A stretch of 64,000 nucleotides of DNA from Denitrovibrio sp. Its GTDB lineage: Bacteria; Chrysiogenota; Deferribacteres; Deferribacterales; Geovibrionaceae. Where the stretch lies: NCBI GenBank assembly GCA_002869145.1, contig PKTM01000015.1, forward strand, positions 124,001 to 188,000. The letters are read 5' to 3'. The first letter of the stretch is position 1. The number at the start of each line of letters is the position of its first letter. A model generated the notes under the pieces. The model was given only the letters and a program-made list of their open reading frames with translations, was not told the DNA's origin and made no database searches. This document shows, piece after piece, positions 57,598 to 64,000 of this stretch. Made by a program: the position numbers and the translations under genes.

Positions 57598-59172
57598 ATG
57601 AAAAATTCTATAAAAGCACGGGTGGCAATGTATACCATCATCCCAATGTTGCTCATAGCAGTTGTATTCATAGCTCTGGACACAAAAAAGAACAGACTTG
57701 TGGAAGATTCTATGAATGAATATATGTACTACCTTAAAGACATGATATTCATGTCCACGTTCGATTCCCTTAAAAAGGGAAACATGAGAGTATTTGAGGA
57801 ACATCTGGAAGAGATAGGTCATTACGATCAAGTGAATGAATTCTCACTTCTCGACCCTGACGGGACAGTCCATTACTCTTCGGAAAAGGAACTCTTAAAA
57901 AGTAAGGTCGATCTGTCGGATGTAAGCGAAACTGATCAAACTATCATGACAAATGACAATGAGACTATATTCTTTTATCCGGTACAAACCACACAGTACT
58001 GCCTGAGATGCCACAGAGACTGGACCGAAGGCAAGATTAACTCATTTTATAAAGTTAATCTGGACAGTTCTTCTATAAGCACTATCAAATCTATGTCATT
58101 ATTTAACAATATACTTTTGGGTGTTGCTGCGATTATTGCTGTGTGCATAGTTATAGTTGTTATACAAAGACAGATATTTGCAAGACTGCAGCGAGCGAAT
58201 GATGTTCTTGACGACCTCTGTTCAGGAGAAGGTGACCTGACAATAACCATACCTGTAAGAAGTATGGACGAGATAGGTACTCTAAGGCATAAGATAAACG
58301 TATTCATCGAGCATCTCAGAGAGATGATGGAACAGCTTAAAGGCAGTATCGAAGAGGTAGATGGAGAGATAGGCAATATCCAGAGCTCCATTACAACCAT
58401 TAACGAATCTGTGCAGGAAAATGTTTCGCACATCATGTCCATATCCTCATCTTCTGAGCAGGTTTCCACCACTCTGGGCGAGAACACCAGAAACCTTATG
58501 CAGCTTAATGAAAATGTTACCAGTAAAAAAGAGAAGATATCAGAGTCGCTTAAGAGTGTATCTGAAATAACTTCAACCATTGCATCCATGTCCGCTACTG
58601 TTGACAAGCTGAGTATGACTGCCGGAGACCTAGAGAAGAAGTCTAATGATATTACAAATATCACAAGCCTTATCACTGATGTTGCTGACCAGACAAACCT
58701 TTTGGCTCTTAATGCTGCCATTGAGGCTGCAAGAGCCGGCGAAGCTGGAAGAGGCTTTGCTGTGGTCGCAGACGAGATACGTAAGCTGGCTGAAAGAACT
58801 GCTGGCGCCACAAGTGAGATTAAGTCTATAGTCGGGGAAAACTCTAAAACCATAGGCGAGTTTGTTGCTGAGATAGAAAACAACAAAGAACAGGCGAAAC
58901 AGATGAATCAGAGTGTTGCTGACCTTGAGGAATTTACCCATGAAGTAGATACCACAATGACAGATATTTCAGATAATATTAACACTTTAAACAGTATGAT
59001 ATCTGAAAGCATCAGCGCGCTGGAACTCACTCTGAACAATATCGAGATGGTAAATAATAATATGTCCAGCACTGGGCAAGTGTCAGAAGACATATCAGAA
59101 ACCACTAGAATGCTCGGTGAAAAAAGCCGCAGCATGAAAGAGATAGCTGATAAGTTTAAAACTAGAAAATAA
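57598..59172 (+). CDS. Methyl-accepting chemotaxis protein with periplasmic c-type heme motif
   Basis: 524 residues. Membrane helices near 11-28 and 170-190 enclose a periplasmic sensor of about 140 residues containing CLRCH (135-139), a c-type heme attachment site, within a Cache/PAS-like strand pattern ([28 protein letters not shown]). A HAMP linker (190-245) and the MCP signalling domain with hairpin tip [36 protein letters not shown] follow. Such heme receptors are known for redox or oxygen sensing. The gene begins 2 bp after the hydrogenase small-subunit stop, with its ribosome-binding site (GGAG) inside that gene, so all three are co-transcribed. Electrons from hydrogen could reach this heme; that is an inference. 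No C-terminal methylesterase-binding pentapeptide is seen. Confidence 0.88.
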   Translation: MKNSIKARVAMYTIIPMLLIAVVFIALDTKKNRLVEDSMNEYMYYLKDMIFMSTFDSLKKGNMRVFEEHLEEIGHYDQVNEFSLLDPDGTVHYSSEKELLKSKVDLSDVSETDQTIMTNDNETIFFYPVQTTQYCLRCHRDWTEGKINSFYKVNLDSSSISTIKSMSLFNNILLGVAAIIAVCIVIVVIQRQIFARLQRANDVLDDLCSGEGDLTITIPVRSMDEIGTLRHKINVFIEHLREMMEQLKGSIEEVDGEIGNIQSSITTINESVQENVSHIMSISSSSEQVSTTLGENTRNLMQLNENVTSKKEKISESLKSVSEITSTIASMSATVDKLSMTAGDLEKKSNDITNITSLITDVADQTNLLALNAAIEAARAGEAGRGFAVVADEIRKLAERTAGATSEIKSIVGENSKTIGEFVAEIENNKEQAKQMNQSVADLEEFTHEVDTTMTDISDNINTLNSMISESISALELTLNNIEMVNNNMSSTGQVSEDISETTRMLGEKSRSMKEIADKFKTRK

Positions 59173-59179
59173 CAGAAAT

Positions 59180-59212
59180 TTTGCCTCGGACAATCTCTGT
59201 CCGGGGCTTTGC
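59180..59212 (+). terminator. Terminator of the hydrogenase-chemoreceptor operon
   Basis: GCCTCGGACA / TGTCCGGGGC stem with one mismatch and a 5-base loop, then TTT. Confidence 0.75.
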
Positions 59213-59282
59213 TCCAAGTTTGTTTTGCAATCCTTATGAATATAATATATCTTTCATATCAATAATACTCGGAGTTTGACCA

Positions 59283-60290
59283 ATGAAAGTTTCTGTAATA
59301 GGAGCCACCGGATACACCGGTTATGAATTAGTAAAATTACTTACAAGACACCCGGAATTTGAGATCGCCTGTCTGGTTAGCGAAACCTATGAGGGGAAAC
59401 TCTTCAGTGATGTCTATCCACAACTTCGAAACATCTGTGATTTAACAATAATGGGCAGAGACTACGAAGAAGTATCTGCAAGATCTAATATTGTATTTCT
59501 CTGTTTGCCCCACGCTGCTGCACAGGATGCTGCCGCTTTTTTTCACGGCATGGGTCTTCTTGTAGTTGATTTCAGTGCTGATTTCAGGATTAAAGATGCG
59601 GCTCTTTATGAGGCGACATATGGTGTACCGCAGAAATATCCTGTTCTTCTTTATGAAGCGGTTTACGGTCTGCCGGAAATTTTCACCAGCCAAATACAGC
59701 ATTCGAAATTTGTAGCTAACCCTGGATGCTATGCTACGTCAGTTATAACACCGCTTTTCCCCCTTATTAAAGAGGGTATGGTAGAGCATGAGGGTATCAT
59801 AGCTGATAGTAAATCCGGAGTTTCAGGTGCTGGAAGAAAAAGCGATCTGGCATTCTCATACTGCGAGTGCAACGAAGACTTTAGGCCTTACAGTATCTTT
59901 ACCCACAGGCACACGCCAGAGATAAACCATATCCTTAAAAACACAGGTGCAAATACAGACATACTTTTCACACAGCACTTGCTTCCTATGAACAGAGGGA
60001 TAGAATCAACAATATATGTAAAAACAAAAAGCGACTTGGACACCATTGCAGGCTGCCTGCGACTTTTCTATAAAGACCGACGATTTGTCCGCATTTATGA
60101 TAACGGACACATACCTTCCACGAACGATGTGGCAAACACGAACTTTATTGACATCAGCTTGTTTGTCAAAGATGAAAGGCTGATAATCGTGTCGTGTCTG
60201 GACAACCTTATAAAAGGTGCCAGCGGTATGGCAATTCAAAACCTGAACCTGATGTGCGGTTTTGATGAAACACTCGGCCTTCTGGGATAA
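59283..60290 (+). CDS. argC: N-acetyl-gamma-glutamyl-phosphate reductase
   Basis: 335 residues. NADP-binding VSVIGATGYTGYELVKLL, catalytic Cys in VANPGCYATSVI, KSGVSGAGRK, and HRHTPEINHIL are conserved ArgC features. It makes N-acetylglutamate semialdehyde, the third step of arginine synthesis. The ATG lies 11 bp after GGAG. It is followed by argJ, 114 bp downstream, with a short CCCC-TAGA-GGGG hairpin directly after the stop. Confidence 0.94.
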   Translation: MKVSVIGATGYTGYELVKLLTRHPEFEIACLVSETYEGKLFSDVYPQLRNICDLTIMGRDYEEVSARSNIVFLCLPHAAAQDAAAFFHGMGLLVVDFSADFRIKDAALYEATYGVPQKYPVLLYEAVYGLPEIFTSQIQHSKFVANPGCYATSVITPLFPLIKEGMVEHEGIIADSKSGVSGAGRKSDLAFSYCECNEDFRPYSIFTHRHTPEINHILKNTGANTDILFTQHLLPMNRGIESTIYVKTKSDLDTIAGCLRLFYKDRRFVRIYDNGHIPSTNDVANTNFIDISLFVKDERLIIVSCLDNLIKGASGMAIQNLNLMCGFDETLGLLG

Positions 60291-60404
60291 ACCCCTAGAG
60301 GGGTAACACTACATTACGGATACTTACCAGCTGCCGTGTTTTGCAGCTCATTCTTTTCGCCTGAAAAGTGTTACAATTTAACATACAGATATTGGAGAAA
60401 TATA

Positions 60405-61604
60405 ATGCAGAAGATAAATAATGCAGGGGTGTGCACACCTCTGGGATACTCTGCCAGCTCAGCAGCAGCAGATATAAAAGGAAACCAGAAAGGAAACCAC
60501 GACCTGACACTTCTTTATTCTGAAGTGCCATTCCAGGTGGCTGGTGTTTTTACCAAAAACTCTATAAAAGCAGCTCCTCTCAAACACGCAATAAAATCTC
60601 TTGAGAACAACAAAGAATATAGCGCTATTGTTGTAAACAGCGGTAACGCAAACGCAAGCACTGGTCTGCATGGACTTGAGGCTGTGGATACAATAGTAAA
60701 AGCCTTTGAAGATGGTTTAAGTACTGGCGAAGGTTCTGTCCTTATGTCCTCCACAGGTACAATAGGCGTAAAAATGCCTGTTGATAAAGTGGTTGGAAAA
60801 GTTGATCAGCTCATTGACGAGCTTGATGACTGCAATTCTGACAAATTTGCAAAAGCTATAATGACCACTGACACTGTAACCAAAGAATTTGGTGTTCTGG
60901 TGGAAACAGATAATGGCGCATATGTTGTAGCCGGCGCCACAAAAGGAGCCGGGATGATAGCACCGCACATGGCAACCATGCTCTGCTATATAACTACAGA
61001 TGCTCTGATAAGCGCAGAAAACCTGCAAACTGTGCTTCAAAATGCTGTCCAGCCCTCATTTAACAGTATCACCGTTGACAACGACATGAGCACAAACGAC
61101 ACTGTATTTCTTTTGGCAAACGGTATGAGCGGCATAATTCCCGAAATGGAGCAGTTTCAGGAAGCTGTTAACTACGTCTCTCTGGAACTAGCCAAAATGA
61201 TAGTTAAAGACGGAGAGGGAGCCACAAAGCTGGTGACCATAAATGTCAAAAATGCCGCTGAGAAAGAGGATGCAAAAAAATGTGCTTTTGCCATAGCTAA
61301 TTCTCCGTTGGTTAAGACCATGTTCTATGGCGAAGACCCAAACTGGGGAAGACTCATAGCAACAGTTGGTGCAAGCGGTGTAAAATGTGTGGAAGAAAAG
61401 ATTGATATGTTCTTTGACGATCTGGCATATGTGAAAAACGGGATAATCATTGACGAGGCACTAGAGGCAAAGGCCGCAGAAATAATGAAAAAACCAGAGA
61501 TCAGTATAACTATTGACCTGAACATGGGTACTTCTGAAAAAACTGTCTACACATGTGATTTCAGTAAGGAATATGTAAGTATCAACGCTGATTACAGAAC
61601 ATAA
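60405..61604 (+). CDS. argJ: Glutamate N-acetyltransferase / amino-acid acetyltransferase
   Basis: 399 residues from the ATG preceded by GGAG (the longer upstream frame is rejected). ArgJ landmarks: NNAGVCTPLGYSASS, VFTKNSIKAAPL, NSGNANASTG and the self-cleavage site GAGMIAPHMATMLCYITTDA, where the protein splits before Thr to give two chains. GEDPNWGRLIATVGASG closes the family. It recycles the acetyl group in arginine synthesis. The argC-argJ order is common in bacteria. Confidence 0.94.
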   Translation: MQKINNAGVCTPLGYSASSAAADIKGNQKGNHDLTLLYSEVPFQVAGVFTKNSIKAAPLKHAIKSLENNKEYSAIVVNSGNANASTGLHGLEAVDTIVKAFEDGLSTGEGSVLMSSTGTIGVKMPVDKVVGKVDQLIDELDDCNSDKFAKAIMTTDTVTKEFGVLVETDNGAYVVAGATKGAGMIAPHMATMLCYITTDALISAENLQTVLQNAVQPSFNSITVDNDMSTNDTVFLLANGMSGIIPEMEQFQEAVNYVSLELAKMIVKDGEGATKLVTINVKNAAEKEDAKKCAFAIANSPLVKTMFYGEDPNWGRLIATVGASGVKCVEEKIDMFFDDLAYVKNGIIIDEALEAKAAEIMKKPEISITIDLNMGTSEKTVYTCDFSKEYVSINADYRT

Positions 61605-61709
61605 TGAAAGAACTGTAAAACTTTTCAATCACTCGCCTGGCAATTCATTACAGCCTAAATAGATGCCTATGCATCTTAATTAATTACGAATAATCATGCC
61701 TATGAAACA

Positions 61710-61742
61710 AAAAAAGGGGAGCCAGAAGGCTCCCCTTTATAT
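61710..61742 (-). terminator. Terminator of the flagellin gene
   Basis: AAAGGGGAGCC / GGCTCCCCTTT stem with a 4-base loop; leftward it is followed by a T run. It lies 20 bp past the TAA at 61758, not past the earlier TAG, consistent with TAA as the original gene end. Confidence 0.9.
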
Positions 61743-61757
61743 TTTTAGCTATTCGGA

Positions 61758-64000
61758 TTACCCGAGAAGCTGAAGTGCAAGTTGTGGCAGTGAGTTTGCC
61801 TGTGAAAGCATCGCTGTACCAGCCTGATTGAGAATCTGGTTCCTTGTGAACTCTGTCATTTCTGAAGCAAAGTCAAGGTCGCGGATTCTGGACTAAGATG
61901 CTGTCAGGTTCTCTCTGGCAGTATCAAGGCCTACTATTGTGTACTCTAATCTGTTGATCTGAGCACCGATAGTTGCTCTAACACTGGAGATTTTCTCTAG
62001 TGCGTCATCTATCTGAGTGATAGAGTCCTGAGCAAGCTGCTGATCAACCATGAGTATATCATCTATTCCAAGTGACTTTGTGTCAACCTGTGGAATAGCT
62101 GTAAGTATGGTCTGACCTTCGTTAGCACCGATCTGCATTTCCATAGCATTGTCAACAACGTGAAGCTTAACTTCTTCGTTACTGGCAGCTGCGTTGAATG
62201 TAATCTCTTTGGTTGTGTCGTTCCAAGAGATTGCAAGACCTGCATCACTAGCTATATCAACGTCTACTCCGCCTATCACGTCTCTGAGTACATAGTCGTT
62301 AACTTCGTCTTTACCTACTGTCTCGCCAGTGTGAGCATATGTTACAGTTACTGTAACTTCACTGTTAACGCCCTCTTGGATAGTAGCGAGTGAAAGACCG
62401 TCTATGAGTGCCTGATCACCGATGAATGACAGCTGGCTGTCTTCACCAAGCATTGCAGTCTGGATAACAAATGTACCCTGAAGAGCTTCGTTACTGTTGC
62501 TGGTTTCGGTAGAAACATAGTTAACAAGGTTGTTGTTAACGTTGGATACTGTGTCGCTTGAAGCGCTGTCTGCACCCATTCCAAGACCGTCAACCAATGC
62601 ATTCTGAAGCTTTGTTTCGAAGTCTGCAAGTGTGTCATTTCCTTCAAGATATATAGTAGCGGATTTTCCGTTACCAAATACTGTCAGCTCCTGAGTATGA
62701 TCGAATATGTTACGACCGTCATCAGTTGTAAATCTGCTAACATCTTTCAACTGAGTTGAAGTTGTAGCCGCTTGTCCGCCGCCGCGTACTTCGACCTGAA
62801 ACTTACTGTCGAGTGTTGTAGCACCAGAACCAGTTGCTGACTCTTTGAAGTTAAGTGTCATCTCACCAACGTTAAGGTTACCAGTAGTGCTATCAAGTGT
62901 AGCATGGAAAACAGTTACGTTGTTGAAGTCAACCTGTGAGTCGCCGTTATCTTTGGCAGTAAGCGAATTCGCTGTTGCGTATTTGATAGTAGGGCCTGCC
63001 TGGCCTGTAGGTCCACCAGAAATCTGGATAGAACCGCCACCAGAAGCAGCTGCAGCGACTGTCTGCTCATTTGTAAGTGTTATGAGAGCTTTGTCACCAG
63101 TCTGAATTTGGCCTGCATCACCAAGGCTTGCAGTAAAGCTTACGTTAATAGCGTTTCCAGCAGCATTAGTAAATCCAGTTGTGTCGATAGTTACAACACC
63201 GCTAGCACCCATTGTGGCGCCGCCAGTAATTGCAAACCAGTCTTCAGCTACACCAGTTGTAGCATCAACGAATCTTACTTTAACTCCGCTTGTTGAACCA
63301 ACAGTAGCGTCATTTGCTACGTTTCCAGTAAAGGAAACTTCCATATAGCCGCCCTGCATTGAGCCGCTTATAGTTGTTGTTCCAGCAGCACTGCTAAGGT
63401 CAGCTACGAATGATGAACCTTCCTGCTGATATGTACCTGCAATAGTTCCCAGGTCTTGAGCAACAACACTGTCGCCAATCTTAACATCATAATAACCAGT
63501 GCCTACAGTAGGTGCCATACCTTTTACATCTGTAACCATAGTAACGTTAGAAGAGTTAGCTTCGTTGGTTGTGTTGATCTCTGCGCCTATAGCATTTTCG
63601 TTAAGCGACATAACATCAGATTTGTAAACATAGTTTTTGCCAGGATCAACTTCGATCTCAAGGTTATAGTTACCTTCGGCAACTTTACCTGTGATAGTTG
63701 CATCAATCACATCAGACTTATCTGTAGACCATAAAGCTGTAGAATCACCGTTAAGAAGTTTCTTAGTGTTGAACTCTGTGGAAGCTGCAACTCTGTTGAT
63801 CTCTTCTTTAAGCTGGTCTACTTCTTTCTGGATCTCTGCACGGTCGTTTGTTGTGTAAACACCGTTACCTGCCTGAACAGCAAGTTCTCTCATCCTCTGT
63901 GCCATATCTGTAATTACAGAAAGACCGCCTTCAGCAGTCTGAAGCAGTGATATACCGTCCTGGGCGTTCATGGAAGCTCTTTGCAGGCCGGATATCTGGC
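61758..64000 (-). CDS. Large flagellin, 5' end outside window, with an in-frame TAG near the C-terminus
   Basis: The frame enters from the window edge ([22 protein letters not shown] is the D0/D1 N-terminal pattern) and gives over 690 residues before TAG 61893. D1 features: [20 protein letters not shown]-like ([14 protein letters not shown]), NRVAAS and TKKLLNGD. A central region of about 500 Thr/Ser/Gly-rich residues is the surface-exposed hypervariable part, unusually large. The C-terminus has [20 protein letters not shown] and NLTAS, then TAG where GAG (Glu) is expected, then [20 protein letters not shown] through LQLLG and TAA 61758 in the same frame. The stop would remove about 45 residues of the D0 helix needed for filament assembly. 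Read-through or error cannot be told apart here. Confidence 0.88.

Noticed and set aside
58047-58886. 279-codon frame antisense to the chemoreceptor
   Set aside because: Ser/Leu-rich shadow of the regular heptad coding pattern of the MCP.

Overview
The window reads as one stretch of the chromosome of a flagellated, Gram-negative, anaerobic or microaerophilic bacterium. It has outer-membrane lipoprotein traffic (LolA, CpoB, several lipoproteins), a beta-barrel protein, an 11-heme periplasmic cytochrome, a Tat-exported NiFe hydrogenase, 2-oxoglutarate:ferredoxin oxidoreductase (KorDABC), AcnB, monomeric isocitrate dehydrogenase and chemotaxis/flagellar genes. This mix fits the Deferribacteres (Denitrovibrio/Geovibrio-like); that placement is an inference from gene content only.

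Layout. 1-7.5 kb: the end of a CheV gene, a CpoB-like lipoprotein, a sigma54-type response regulator, RNase R and a Cache-GGDEF-EAL protein. 7.5-16.6 kb: lolA, pyruvate carboxylase (with an in-frame TAA just after its ribosome-binding site and ATG), a barrel protein, uvrC, an EamA transporter and a DsrE protein. 16.7-22.1 kb: an MFS transporter, a CDF metal exporter divergent from bacterioferritin with a Fur-like box between them, then three NifX-domain proteins around a flavoprotein. An AT-rich HEPN-like gene here is framed by an exact 20-bp direct repeat. 22.2-28.7 kb: korDABC, mdh and monomeric icd. 29-35.4 kb: a response regulator and two tandem paralogous pentapeptide-repeat lipoproteins separated by inverted copies of a G-rich repeat. 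35.6-44.1 kb: acnB, a cyclase-family hydrolase, a SulP transporter, class II fumarase and two-subunit class I fumarase. 44.2-55 kb: two tRNA-Ser genes, hflX, hypDC, rhomboid, yedF, the 11-heme cytochrome, an F0 ATP synthase cluster led by a PII-like gene, and hemL. 55.1-59.2 kb: a hydrogenase large-small-MCP operon. 59.2-64 kb: argC, argJ and a very large flagellin that runs off the window and carries an in-frame TAG near its C-terminus.

How the genes work together. Pyc, Mdh, both fumarases, AcnB, Icd and KorDABC cover most of an oxidative or reductive TCA cycle. A 17-bp palindrome related to TTGTATAC-N-GTATACAA lies upstream of icd, acnB and class I fumarase and may mark a shared regulator. 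The most novel-looking unit is the hydrogenase-chemoreceptor operon. A periplasmic NiFe hydrogenase whose large subunit ends exactly at the DPCxxCxxH motif (no cleavable tail) is followed 2 bp later by a chemoreceptor with a periplasmic CXXCH heme site. This suggests hydrogen or redox taxis. Three genes (pyc, flagellin, rhomboid) carry single-codon lesions or non-canonical starts at otherwise conserved positions.
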